Assembly (NCBI RefSeq): GCF_024584515.1
Contig: NZ_CP102173.1
Span: 3,410,001-3,474,000, forward strand
Source: Aeromicrobium wangtongii
GTDB taxonomy: Bacteria > Actinomycetota > Actinomycetes > Propionibacteriales > Nocardioidaceae
Direction: 5' to 3'
DNA: 64,000 bases
In this document: piece by piece, positions 7,800-16,350 of the stretch
How the letters are laid out: every line of letters starts with the position of its first letter
Numbering within the stretch: position 1 is the stretch's first letter
Notes under the pieces: model-generated
Seen by the model: the letters and a program-made list of their open reading frames with translations, nothing else
What the model was told of the DNA's origin: nothing
Databases searched by the model: none
Program-made: the position numbers and the translations under genes

Positions 7800-8512
7800 G
7801 CCGTCACCGTGGCCGCGACGAACCGGAAGTCCACGCCCCCGATCCGGACGCTGTCGCCGATCCGGTCCGGATCGGTCGCCTCGACATCGACCGCCACGAG
7901 CCCGGTGACGTCCTGCGCAGGCACGAACCGCAGCACGGTGTCGCCCATCGGCAGGGTCGTCGGGCCGTCCAGCGGCAGGTCCAGCACCTGGGACCAGGTC
8001 TGCGCCATCGCCGCGGGATCGGGCGTGGCCAGGTCGGCGCCGACGATGTCGCGCGCGACGTCGGTGCACGAGGCGGCGAAGATGCGCGGCGCGAAGTGCC
8101 AGCTGTCGGCCGGCTCGACCTGGTCGATCTCGGCCAGGGTACCCAGGGACTTGGGGTGCCACTGCGAGATCTGGTTGCCCTCGAAGTCCTGCGCGAACAA
8201 CGGCTCGATCCCGAGCGCAGCCGCCCGGTCGATCGCGGCCTGCTGATCGTCGACCTGGACGACCAGCATGTAGCCGACGGGCCCCTTGCGCTCCACGAGC
8301 CGGCCCGGACCGGAGTCGGGTGACAGCGGGGCGCACAGCTCGATGAACGTGTCCGCGAACGAGCAGACCTCGTGCTCGAAGCCGAGCTCGGCCATCGACT
8401 CCGGGTCGCGGGTGCCGGTGATGAAGCCGAATGTCTCGCGGCACTGCGCAAGGGCGTCCTCCAGGTCTGGGACGAGCAGGACGACCTGGCGGATACGAGG
8501 AAGGGTGGACAT
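7796..8512 (-). CDS. VOC (glyoxalase/dioxygenase fold) protein, copy 1
   Basis: A 238-residue protein with two vicinal-oxygen-chelate half-domains: IRQVVLLVPDLEDAL at the start, and a second copy starting near residue 140 and ending DSVRIGGVDFRFV. The family binds a metal with His/Glu residues; several acidic residues and histidines (HEVCSF, IELCAP) fit, but a full metal site cannot be assigned by eye. It sits between a CoA ligase and an enoyl-CoA hydratase with tight or overlapping junctions. A related 236-residue VOC gene follows the ligase at 19732, so ligase and VOC form a recurring pair. Isomerase, epimerase or dioxygenase activity are all possible. Confidence 0.75.
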   Translation of the reverse strand: MSTLPRIRQVVLLVPDLEDALAQCRETFGFITGTRDPESMAELGFEHEVCSFADTFIELCAPLSPDSGPGRLVERKGPVGYMLVVQVDDQQAAIDRAAALGIEPLFAQDFEGNQISQWHPKSLGTLAEIDQVEPADSWHFAPRIFAASCTDVARDIVGADLATPDPAAMAQTWSQVLDLPLDGPTTLPMGDTVLRFVPAQDVTGLVAVDVEATDPDRIGDSVRIGGVDFRFVAATVTA

Positions 8513-8520
8513 GAGGACTC

Positions 8521-10227
8521 CTACTGGTGGGCGGGCTGGGCAATGCGGGAGCGGAGCTCGCGCTTGAGGATCTTGCCGATCGCGTTGCGCGGCAGCTCCT
8601 GGACGATCTCGAGGCGTTCGGGCCACTTGAACTTGGCGACGCCCTGCTCGGCGAGGGGGGCGATGATCTCCTGCAGCGTCGGCTCCTGCCCGGGCACGCG
8701 CGGCACCACGAACAGGCAGACCCGTTCGCCCAGCCGGTCGTCCGGCATCGCGACGGCGGCGACCGCGGCGACGCGCTCGTCGGCGATCACGAGCGCCTCG
8801 ATCTCGGCGGCCGAGATCTTGAACCCGCCCCGGATGATGAGGTCCTTGGCCCGGTCGACGTGCGTCAGGTACGCCTCGTTGTGCGCGCTGATCTCGAACA
8901 CGTCGCCGGTGCAGAACCAGCCGTCCTCGTCGAAGCCGTGGCGATCCTGGTTCCAGTAGCCGGCGAAGATCGTGGGCCCCTTGAGGCGCAGCTCGCCGGC
9001 GCGTCCCGGCTCGGTGATCTCCTGGCCGTCGTCCAGGCTGACCAGGCGTGCCTGCATCGCCGAGGCCACGTCGATCCGGTACGGCATGCCGGGCTGGCCG
9101 TACCGCGGGAAGAACCGCCCGCGCTCCGCCGGGTCCGGCACCGTGTCGGGGTCCCCGTAGAGCACGCCGCCCTCGTTGGAGCCGAACAGGTTGAGCACCT
9201 CGACGCCGTGGTCGTTCTCCCACCGCGCGATCATCCAGCCCGACAGCGGCGCAGAACCCGAGCCCACCGCACGCAGGGTGGACAGATCGTGCTCCTCGAA
9301 GGCCACGTCGTCGAGCACCAGCGTGTCGAGGACCAGCGGTGGGGCGCACGTGTAGGTGACCTGCTCGGCCTCGATCTGCCCCACGAACACGTCCAGGTCG
9401 AAGGGGTGGTGCTGAACCAGCGTGGTGCCCAACAGGAGCCACGGCATGAACATGCCCGCCAGTCCCCCACCGTTGACCATCGGGAACGGGTTGAGCAGGA
9501 TGTCCGACGACGTCAGCCGGGGCGACTGGATGCACGACAGGCCCAGCACCTCCCAGTCACCGTACGCACGGGGCACGCCCTTCGGGCTGCCCTCGGTACC
9601 CGAGGTCCAGACCAGCGTCACGCAGTCATTGGGGTGCCGGTCGAGCCGTTCGAGATGGCGGCGCAGCTGCGGGGAGTCGTTCGAGGCCGCGGCCATGAGG
9701 CCCTCGAGCCCGCCGGCACCCTCCACGGGCTCGTCGCCGAAGGCCAGGACCGTGTGCAGCGTCGGCAGGTCGGCGGCCAGCTCGACGTGCTCGGCCGCGA
9801 GGCGCCTGCCGGTGGCGTGGGCCGCCGAGACGAACACCTCGACACCCGCGGCCTCGCCCATTCCTCGCAGCTCGTGGCGCTGGTACTGCACGGGGAACGG
9901 GGTCACGATCCCGCCGAGCCGGGCGACGGCCAGCAGCACGATGGGCAGCTCGACGGCGTTGGGCAGCTGGACACCGACGACCACGTCGCGGGTCACGCCG
10001 TGCGCGAACAGCACACGGGACAGCCGATCGACCTGGTCGCCGACCTCGGCCCAGGTCAGGCGCCGTGGTTCGCCGTGCAGGAAGGACGCGCGGTTGGGCG
10101 GGTCTACCAGGGAGATCTGGTCCGGCACCTCGATGCGGTGCCGGTCCAGCAGATCGGTCCACGTGCGGCCGGACCACCAGCCGGCGCGCAGATGCTCCGC
10201 GGCGCTCTCCTCGGAAAACAGACGCAC
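8521..10227 (-). CDS. Acyl-CoA ligase of the ANL (AMP-forming) superfamily
   Basis: A 568-residue adenylate-forming ligase from the GTG at 10227. The P-loop-like A3 motif is WTSGTEGSPKG, the A5 region is NLFGSNEGG, A7 is WFCTGD, A8 is DRAKDLIIRGGFKIS and the A10 lysine lies in NAIGKILKREL. It activates a carboxylate with ATP and CoA. The N-terminus resembles the ligase at 13598 (both have WWSGRT/WWTGET and HHPFDL), so these two are closer to each other than to the ligases at 17393 and 19732. It leads an operon with the VOC and hydratase genes. Confidence 0.9.
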   Translation of the reverse strand: MRLFSEESAAEHLRAGWWSGRTWTDLLDRHRIEVPDQISLVDPPNRASFLHGEPRRLTWAEVGDQVDRLSRVLFAHGVTRDVVVGVQLPNAVELPIVLLAVARLGGIVTPFPVQYQRHELRGMGEAAGVEVFVSAAHATGRRLAAEHVELAADLPTLHTVLAFGDEPVEGAGGLEGLMAAASNDSPQLRRHLERLDRHPNDCVTLVWTSGTEGSPKGVPRAYGDWEVLGLSCIQSPRLTSSDILLNPFPMVNGGGLAGMFMPWLLLGTTLVQHHPFDLDVFVGQIEAEQVTYTCAPPLVLDTLVLDDVAFEEHDLSTLRAVGSGSAPLSGWMIARWENDHGVEVLNLFGSNEGGVLYGDPDTVPDPAERGRFFPRYGQPGMPYRIDVASAMQARLVSLDDGQEITEPGRAGELRLKGPTIFAGYWNQDRHGFDEDGWFCTGDVFEISAHNEAYLTHVDRAKDLIIRGGFKISAAEIEALVIADERVAAVAAVAMPDDRLGERVCLFVVPRVPGQEPTLQEIIAPLAEQGVAKFKWPERLEIVQELPRNAIGKILKRELRSRIAQPAHQ

Positions 10228-10295
10228 GGCGTCCCACCTCTCTGCTCCATGTCGGTGACCGCCCTCATGCTAGACGAGCCATTCCGAAACTACTA

Positions 10296-10312
10296 GATAG
10301 CAAGTGACTATC
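10296..10312. promoter_or_regulatory. Candidate operator, GATAG-N7-CTATC
   Basis: A 17-bp inverted repeat, GATAGCAAGTGACTATC, lies in the AT-rich divergent region between the ligase at 8521-10227 and the hydratase at 10474. Its core CAAGTGACT is identical to 4007-4015 upstream of the regulator at 2987, and close to CAACGTGACT at 1848. A shared regulator is likely. No binding evidence exists. Confidence 0.5.
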
Positions 10313-10473
10313 ATTCGAGCAGCACTCACGGCAGAATGGGGCACACCCCCACGTTCACGCCGCTCACAGACGAGCGGAATCGAGGAGTTGACCGCCATGC
10401 GACGACGGCCCACAGCATCCGACCTTATTAACTTCACCAGCGATAGTCGCCGATCGCAGCGCGGAACCGTCGC

Positions 10474-11280
10474 ATGAGCGATGCCGACCCGGTCCTGGTC
10501 ACCCACGACGCGGGAGTGGCCGTCCTCACCCTGAACCGCCCCGAGCGCAAGAACGCCTGGACGGTCGGCATGCAGGGCGACTACTACGGCGCCCTCGCCG
10601 CGGCCGCCGGCGACCCGGACGTCCGTGCGATCGTGGTGACCGGGGCCGGCGGCGCGTTCTGTCCCGGCGCCGACACCCGGGCGCTCACGACGTACACCGA
10701 GACCGGCACGACCAATCCTCTCGCCGAGCAGATCGAGCAGCCCGAGTGGTTCCCCAGCACGATCGCCAAGCCGATGATCGCCGCGATCCAGGGCCCCTGC
10801 GCGGGGATCGGCCTCGTGCAGGCCCTGATGTGCGACATCCGCGTGGCCGCTGCGGACGCTCGCCTGTCGACGGCCTTCGCCCGTCGCGGGCTGCCGGCCA
10901 TGCACGGCGGTGAGTGGCTTCTCGAACGCATCGCCGGCGCCGCGGTCGCGCACGAGCTGTTGCTGACCGGCCGCACCTTCGACGGCACAGAGGCTCAGCG
11001 CCTCGGGGTGGTCCACGAGACCGCCGCCGATCCCCTGGCCCGGGCGACCCAGATCGCCCGCGACATGGCCACCGACTGCTCGCCCGCGTCGATGGCGCAC
11101 ATCAAGCAGCGGCTGTGGACCAGCCGCGAACGCTCCCTCGAGCAGACCGTCGTCGAGGTCGATGCCGTGCTCGACGGCTTCCTCGCCTCGGAGGACTTCC
11201 GCGAGGGCGTCACCAGTTTCCAGGAGCGTCGCTCCCCCCAGTTCCGCGGGTTGTCACACCCGACCGGACCCGCCCAGTGA
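10474..11280 (+). CDS. Enoyl-CoA hydratase/isomerase family protein
   Basis: Crotonase-fold protein of 268 residues. Recognisable parts are LNRPERKNAW, the FCPGADT segment, the oxyanion-hole stretch AAIQGPCAGIGLVQA and the active-site loop FARRGLPAMHGGEWLLERIAG. The usual proline-acid pair is altered, so hydration chemistry is not certain. It starts a three-gene plus-strand operon with an NMO-type flavoprotein (8 bp gap) and another crotonase. The ATG at 10474 lacks a strong ribosome site. Confidence 0.85.
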   Translation: MSDADPVLVTHDAGVAVLTLNRPERKNAWTVGMQGDYYGALAAAAGDPDVRAIVVTGAGGAFCPGADTRALTTYTETGTTNPLAEQIEQPEWFPSTIAKPMIAAIQGPCAGIGLVQALMCDIRVAAADARLSTAFARRGLPAMHGGEWLLERIAGAAVAHELLLTGRTFDGTEAQRLGVVHETAADPLARATQIARDMATDCSPASMAHIKQRLWTSRERSLEQTVVEVDAVLDGFLASEDFREGVTSFQERRSPQFRGLSHPTGPAQ

Positions 11281-11288
11281 AGGACACC

Positions 11289-12269
11289 ATGAAAACCCCC
11301 CTCTCCCAGCCCCTGCGTCTGCCCGTGGTCGCGGCACCGATGTTCCTGATCTCCGGGCCAGACCTGGTGATCGCCGCCTGCACGTCCGGCATCGTCGGAT
11401 CCTTTCCCGCCCCCAACTGCCGCACCGCCGACGAGCTCGACAGCTGGATGGGCACGATCACCGACGGGCTCACGAGCGCCGCGGCCGCCGACCCCGACGC
11501 GATCGTCGCCCCGTGGGCGATCAACCTGGTGACGCACCGCACGAACGCGCGCCTGGCCGACGACCTGCAGCTGGTCGCGCAGCACCAGCCCCCGATCGTC
11601 ATCACCGCGCTCGGCTCGCCGGCACCGGTGATCGACACCGTGAAGGCGTACGGCGGCATCGTGATCGCCGACGTCGTCAACCTCAAGCTGGCCCAGAAGG
11701 CGGCCGCGATGGGCGTCGACGGCCTGGCGTGCGTGTCCACCGGCGCCGGTGGACACACCGGCCACCTGTCGCCGTTCGCGTTCATCTCCGCGGTCCGCGA
11801 CTTCTTCGACGGCATCATCACCGTGGGCGGCGGCATCACCGACGGCCAGGGCATCGCCGGCGCCGTCGCGGCCGGCGCGGACCTGGTCTACATGGGCACG
11901 CGCTTCCTGCCGACGACCGAGAGCCTGGCCCAGCCCGAGTACAAGCAGATGGTCGTGGACCACGGCACGGACGATCTCATCGTCAGCTCGGGCATCACCG
12001 GCACGGACGCCTCGTGGCTGCGCCCCAGCCTGGTCGCCAATGGTCTCGACCCGGACAACCTGGTTGCCCCGACGGCCCGCAACTACGACTCGACCGAGTC
12101 CCCCACCAAGAAGTGGAAGGACATCTGGGCCGCCGGACAGGGCCTGCAGACCATCCGCGCGATCGAGCCGGTCGCGCAGGTCGTGGACCGCCTCGAGGTC
12201 GAGTACCGCGCCGCCCATGAGCGCTTCACCGCCCTGGGACTTCCCTCCTCGACCACGGTGCACGCATGA
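11289..12269 (+). CDS. Nitronate monooxygenase/2-nitropropane dioxygenase-like flavoprotein
   Basis: A 326-residue TIM-barrel FMN protein of the NMO/NPD family, which also includes FabK-type enoyl reductases. Diagnostic parts are PVVAAPMFLISGPDLV at the start, the STGAGGHTGHLSPF loop with the conserved GGHTG histidine, VGGGITDGQGI and AAGADLVYMGTRFL. The neighbours are two crotonases, which makes a reductase or oxidase acting on an acyl-CoA at least as likely as nitronate oxidation. It follows the upstream hydratase by 8 bp, and its stop overlaps the next ATG by 4 bp. Confidence 0.85.
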   Translation: MKTPLSQPLRLPVVAAPMFLISGPDLVIAACTSGIVGSFPAPNCRTADELDSWMGTITDGLTSAAAADPDAIVAPWAINLVTHRTNARLADDLQLVAQHQPPIVITALGSPAPVIDTVKAYGGIVIADVVNLKLAQKAAAMGVDGLACVSTGAGGHTGHLSPFAFISAVRDFFDGIITVGGGITDGQGIAGAVAAGADLVYMGTRFLPTTESLAQPEYKQMVVDHGTDDLIVSSGITGTDASWLRPSLVANGLDPDNLVAPTARNYDSTESPTKKWKDIWAAGQGLQTIRAIEPVAQVVDRLEVEYRAAHERFTALGLPSSTTVHA

Positions 12270-13129
12270 CGTACGAGACGATCGTCTGCACCGTCACCGA
12301 CCACATCGCCACGATCGAGCTGAACCGCCCCGAGGCGATGAACTCGATCGACCAGACGATGCTGGACGAGCTCACCGCGGTGTTCGCCCAGACGAATGCC
12401 GACCCCGACGTGCGGGTGGTCGTGGTGACCGGCCGCGGCAGGGCGTACTGCGCCGGTGCCGATCTCTCCGGGGGGTCGGCATCGCTGGACGCCGAGGAGC
12501 GCGGCTGGGCCGAGGAGATCGACGAGTTCCGTGACGGCGGCGGGCTCATCACGCTGCAGATCTTCGAGTCCACCAAGCCCGTGATCGGTGCCGTCAACGG
12601 CGTCGCCGCGGGCCTCGGCGCCACGATGCTGCTCCCGATGGACATCATCCTGGCCTCGGAGACGGCGCGGTTCGGCTTCGTGTTCGCCAAGCGCGGCATC
12701 GTGCCGGAGGCCTGCTCGACCTGGTTCCTGCCCAAGAAGGTGGGGGTCAGCACGGCTGCGGAGTGGTTCTACACCGGTCGCATGGTGCCGGCCGCCGAAG
12801 CGCTGGAGGCCGGTCTGGTCCGCAGCGTCCACGCCCCGGACGATCTGCTGCCCGCGGCGTACGCCCTCGCCCGCGAGATCGTCGAGAACACCGCCCCGGT
12901 CGCCGTCGGCATGATCCGCCAGATGCTGTGGCGGTTCGCCGGCTCCGAGCACCCGATGGACGCCCACCGCATCGACTCGCGAATCAACTTCGAGCTCGGC
13001 CGGACGCCCGACGTCGTCGAGGGCATCACGTCGTTCCTGGAGAAGCGGCCGCCGCAGTTCCCCGGCCGACTGCCCGGGGACGCTCCGTCGTCCTACCCGT
13101 GGTGGACCGAGCCGTCCTTCCGGCAGTAG
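12266..13129 (+). CDS. Enoyl-CoA hydratase/isomerase family protein
   Basis: A 287-residue crotonase with IELNRPEAMNSID, YCAGADLSGG, the oxyanion-hole segment GAVNGVAAGLGATM and the loop FAKRGIVPEACSTWFLPKKVG, where the glutamate in PEA takes the usual catalytic place. It resembles the hydratase at 7017 in the C-terminal EGxxxFLEKRPPxF pattern. It is translationally coupled to the flavoprotein gene. It ends just before a perfect 48-bp palindrome that separates it from the convergent genes at 13197. Confidence 0.88.
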   Translation: MTYETIVCTVTDHIATIELNRPEAMNSIDQTMLDELTAVFAQTNADPDVRVVVVTGRGRAYCAGADLSGGSASLDAEERGWAEEIDEFRDGGGLITLQIFESTKPVIGAVNGVAAGLGATMLLPMDIILASETARFGFVFAKRGIVPEACSTWFLPKKVGVSTAAEWFYTGRMVPAAEALEAGLVRSVHAPDDLLPAAYALAREIVENTAPVAVGMIRQMLWRFAGSEHPMDAHRIDSRINFELGRTPDVVEGITSFLEKRPPQFPGRLPGDAPSSYPWWTEPSFRQ

Positions 13130-13136
13130 CGCGGCA

Positions 13137-13184
13137 CCACGCACAACGGCTCGATCCCCGCGGGGATCGAGCCGTTGTGCGTGG
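13137..13184. terminator. Bidirectional terminator, perfect 24-bp-arm palindrome
   Basis: The segments 13137-13160 and 13161-13184 are exact reverse complements with no spacer, starting CCACGCACAACGG. The element lies between the stop codons of convergent genes ending at 13129 and 13197. It has no U tract, as is usual for actinomycete hairpin terminators. Confidence 0.85.
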
Positions 13185-13196
13185 CAGGTCGGACGG

Positions 13197-13601
13197 TCAG
13201 TGACCGAAGTCCTGCGTGATGCCCATGCCGGCCAGCAGCGTCGGGCGGTCGTAGTACTCGACCCACTTGGTGATCTTGCCGTCCGCCATCGACATGATGC
13301 CCACGACGGGCACCTGCCCGTGGTTGCCGTCAAAGACGAAGTCGTCGACCCGCTCGACGAATACCCGGCCGTCGATGACGCCGAGGGACTTGATGATCAG
13401 CTTCATGCTGGTGGCCTTGCTGCCCAACAGTGCGATGCGCTCGCCGACGGCCTCCTTGCCGACCAGCGGCTCGTGCATGACGCTGTGCAGCACGCCGTCG
13501 TCGGCGAACAGATCAGTGACGGCGTCCCAGTCCATCGTGTCCCAGGCCGCGAACATGGTGCGGGCCAGCTCGAGCTTCTGGTCATCGGTCATGGTGGTCA
13601 C
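13197..13601 (-). CDS. NTF2-fold protein, SnoaL/limonene-epoxide-hydrolase-like
   Basis: A small NTF2-like protein of 134 residues from the GTG at 13601, which overlaps the ligase stop (GTGA). An ATG three codons in is an alternative start. The cone fold is indicated by MFAAWDTMDWDAVTDLF, the middle stretch KEAVGERIALLG and the strand VERVDDFVF before the C-terminal WVEYYDRP. Limonene-1,2-epoxide hydrolases use an Asp-Arg-Asp centre in this fold and several acidic residues are suitably placed, but function cannot be fixed without a structure model. Coupling to a CoA ligase suggests action on the ligase substrate or product. Confidence 0.75.
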   Translation of the reverse strand: MTTMTDDQKLELARTMFAAWDTMDWDAVTDLFADDGVLHSVMHEPLVGKEAVGERIALLGSKATSMKLIIKSLGVIDGRVFVERVDDFVFDGNHGQVPVVGIMSMADGKITKWVEYYDRPTLLAGMGITQDFGH

Positions 13602-15334
13602 GCGTTGACACCTTTCGTGGACGTGATGCGCAGATCGCGCTTGAGGATCTTGCCGACCGGGTTGCGCGGCATCTCACCGACGACCTGGAGGCGCTCGGGC
13701 AGCTTGAACGAGGCGATCTTGCGCGAGCGCAGGAATGCGACCAGCTCGTCCAGCGCCATGGTCGCGCCCGGCTTGAGGGTGACGATCGCCGCGATCCGCT
13801 CGCCGAGCACTTCGTCCGGGTCACCGATCACGGCGACGTCGATGACGTCGGGGTGCTCGGCGATGAGAGCCTCCAGCTCGACGGGGGCGATGTTCATGCC
13901 GCCACGGATGATGAGGTCCTTGGCCCGGTCAAGATAGTGCAGGAACTGTCCCTTGTCCCCTGCGATCTCGAACAGGTCACCGGTCTTGAGGTAGCCCTGC
14001 TCGTCGAACGGGGACGGTCGCCGGTCGCCGTGCAGGTAGCCCGCGAAGACCGTGGGCCCGCTGATCCGCAGCTCGCCGCTGCGGCCCGGCTCGGTGATGT
14101 CCTCGCCGGTGGCGAGATCGACCAGCCGGACGCTGGTCTGTTCCGCGATGCGCCCCGAGTAGGTGACGCCCTCGGTGCCGTAGCGCGGGAAGTACTGTGC
14201 GCGATCCATCGGGTCGGGGAAGTCCTCGAGGCTCGAGAGCAGGCTGATGCCCTCGTTGGAGCCGAAGAAGTTGATGACCCCGATTCCGAACTTCTCCTGC
14301 CAGCCGCGAACCATCGTGGGCTGCAGCGGGACCGAGCCCGAGCCCAGGCGGGTCAGGCTGCTCAGATCGACCTTGGCGAGCAGCTCCTCGTTCTGCAGCA
14401 GCTGCCACAGCAGCGCGGGAGGCGCGACGGTGTAGGTCACCTTCTCGGCCGAGATCTGGCCGAGGAAGGTCATCAGATCGAACGGGTGGTGCTGCACCAG
14501 TACGCAGCCGACGCGCAGCCACGGCAGGAACATGCCGTTGATACCGGCCATGTTGACCATCGGGAACGGGTTGAGCAGGACATCGTCCTGGGTGAGGCGG
14601 GGCGCCTCGACCGTCGACCAGCAGATCGCGAGCCAGTCGTGGTGGCAGCGCGGGACGCCCTTGGGCTCGCTCTCGGTGCCGGACGTCCAGCACAGCGTGA
14701 GGCAGTCGTTCGCGTCATTGGGGTCCGCTGCGACCTGGGCCGCGACGCGGTCCCGCTGCTCGGCCGTCGCAGCCGTCGGTGCGATGTGCAGGACGCCGTC
14801 GGGGACACCGCCGGCGATCTCGGCATCGGGACCGTACGCGATGACGGTCCGCAGCGAGGGCATGCGGTCGAGCGCAGAGTGGATGTCCTCCAGGGGCGAG
14901 CGCCCGCCGAACTGGGCAACGGTCACGAAGGCCGCGAACTCGCCCTGGTTCGTCATGCCGACGACCTCGTGCTCGCGGTACTGCATCGGCAGCGGCGAGA
15001 TGACCACGCCGATCTTCCACGCTGCCAGGTAGACCTCGGCGAGCTCGATCGTGTTGGGCATCTGCAGACCCACGATGTCGCCCCGGCCGAGGCCGAGCGC
15101 GAGGAACCGGTCGGCCAGGTACGTCACCTCGGCGTCGAGCTCGGCCCAGGTCAGTCGGCGCGGCCCGGCTCCGGTCAGCGCGACGCGGTTCGTCGGATCG
15201 ACGATCGCGAGCTCATCGGCACGGGTCCGCACCTGGTGATCGAACAGCTGGTCGACGGTCTCGCCGGTCCACCAGCCCCGTCCCACGTAGTCCTGGACCT
15301 TCTCGGCGGGATGAAGTCCCCGAGGCATCGTCAT
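13598..15334 (-). CDS. Acyl-CoA ligase of the ANL superfamily
   Basis: A 578-residue adenylate-forming ligase. The ATG at 15334 has AGGAG five bases upstream. Motifs are CWTSGTESEPKG (A3), NFFGSNEG (A5), YLKTGD (A7), DRAKDLIIRGGMNI (A8) and NPVGKILKRDL with the A10 lysine. It is close in plan to the ligase at 8521, including the NPFPMVN and QHHPFDL segments, so the two are paralogues. It probably makes the CoA ester of an island substrate. The downstream NTF2 gene is coupled to it, and the SDR operon at 15580 is divergent. Confidence 0.9.
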   Translation of the reverse strand: MTMPRGLHPAEKVQDYVGRGWWTGETVDQLFDHQVRTRADELAIVDPTNRVALTGAGPRRLTWAELDAEVTYLADRFLALGLGRGDIVGLQMPNTIELAEVYLAAWKIGVVISPLPMQYREHEVVGMTNQGEFAAFVTVAQFGGRSPLEDIHSALDRMPSLRTVIAYGPDAEIAGGVPDGVLHIAPTAATAEQRDRVAAQVAADPNDANDCLTLCWTSGTESEPKGVPRCHHDWLAICWSTVEAPRLTQDDVLLNPFPMVNMAGINGMFLPWLRVGCVLVQHHPFDLMTFLGQISAEKVTYTVAPPALLWQLLQNEELLAKVDLSSLTRLGSGSVPLQPTMVRGWQEKFGIGVINFFGSNEGISLLSSLEDFPDPMDRAQYFPRYGTEGVTYSGRIAEQTSVRLVDLATGEDITEPGRSGELRISGPTVFAGYLHGDRRPSPFDEQGYLKTGDLFEIAGDKGQFLHYLDRAKDLIIRGGMNIAPVELEALIAEHPDVIDVAVIGDPDEVLGERIAAIVTLKPGATMALDELVAFLRSRKIASFKLPERLQVVGEMPRNPVGKILKRDLRITSTKGVNA

Positions 15335-15408
15335 GACAGCTCCTGACACATATGGGATGACCCCCACGGCGAGGCGACGAACAGCCCTTTGTGAGTGACA
15401 CTCCAATT

Positions 15409-15426
15409 AACAATGTGATACACATT
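15409..15426. promoter_or_regulatory. Candidate operator, AATGTG-ATA-CACATT
   Basis: A perfect inverted repeat with 6-bp arms at 15412-15417 and 15421-15426 lies in the AT-rich divergent region between the ligase (starts 15334) and the SDR (starts 15580). The overlapping word CAATGTGAT at 15411 resembles the CAA-n-GTGA core at 1848 and 10301. A TGTAGTAAT word on the minus strand just beside it also occurs near 4026. Confidence 0.4.
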
Positions 15427-15579
15427 ACTACAGTAAGCAGAGCGAGTCGTCAACGACTCCTCGCGCACCTCGACGGATTGGATCCACGCCGTGATTTCGT
15501 TGCAACCGCAGATCTGGAACCGGGCTCCGGGCTCCTCGGAGCCCGCACCCTGGATCTCCTGCCGGACCGGTGAGCGCGC

Positions 15580-16350
15580 ATGAGCAGCCTGCGCGGAGCG
15601 CCCGTCGAGGGTGCCACGATCGTCATCACGGGAGCCAATCGCGGCATCGGGCTGGCCTTCGTCCAGGAGGCTCTCGCAAAGGGTGCCGCCAAGGTCTACG
15701 CCGGCGTGCGCGACCTGGGAGACATCACCCCCGAGCTCGCCGCCACAGAGGCCGAGCCCGTCCGGCTCGAGGTCACCAGCACGGACGACATCCGGGCTGC
15801 TGCTGCTCACTGCGCCGACGCGACGGTCCTGATCAACAACGCCGGCCTGCACGCCAACGACCGGCTGGTCAAGGCCTCCGACCCCGACGCGGCCCGCCGC
15901 GAGATGGAGGTCAACTTCTTCGGCCCGCTGGAGACGACGCGCGCCTTCGCACCCGTGATCGCCGCCAACGGTGGCGGGTCGATCGTCAACGTCCTGTCCG
16001 TCGCGGCCATCGCGCCGACGGCCTTCATGGGCGGCTACTCCCCCGCCAAGGCCGCCGCGCTCTACCTCGGGGGCATCGCCCGCGCCGAGCTCGAGCCGGA
16101 CGGCATCACGGTCACCTCGCTCATCGTCGGCTCGGTCGACACCCGCATGGCCGCCCACGTCGACGGGAACAAGGAGGACCCTCGCGACATCGCGAAGGCC
16201 GGTCTGAAGGCCATGTCCCGCGGCGAGTGGACCTGCGACACCGACCGCATGGCGTACGAGTCACGGGCCCGGCTCGCCCTCGACCCCGTCCGCTACGAAC
16301 GCGCGCTGGGCAAGCTGCTGTTCGTCTCCGACCTGAGCACCACGGCATGA
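15580..16350 (+). CDS. Short-chain dehydrogenase/reductase
   Basis: A classical SDR of 256 residues. It has the cofactor motif TGANRGIG at residues 17-24, NNAG at 86-89, Ser140 in NVLSVAA, and Tyr153 with Lys157 in YSPAK. It oxidises an alcohol or reduces a ketone with NAD(P)H. It opens a three-gene operon; its stop overlaps the DapB-like gene by 4 bp, and that gene overlaps a CoA ligase in the same way. The alcohol, aldehyde and acid steps could therefore be encoded together. The ATG at 15580 has only a weak ribosome site. Confidence 0.9.
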   Translation: MSSLRGAPVEGATIVITGANRGIGLAFVQEALAKGAAKVYAGVRDLGDITPELAATEAEPVRLEVTSTDDIRAAAAHCADATVLINNAGLHANDRLVKASDPDAARREMEVNFFGPLETTRAFAPVIAANGGGSIVNVLSVAAIAPTAFMGGYSPAKAAALYLGGIARAELEPDGITVTSLIVGSVDTRMAAHVDGNKEDPRDIAKAGLKAMSRGEWTCDTDRMAYESRARLALDPVRYERALGKLLFVSDLSTTA

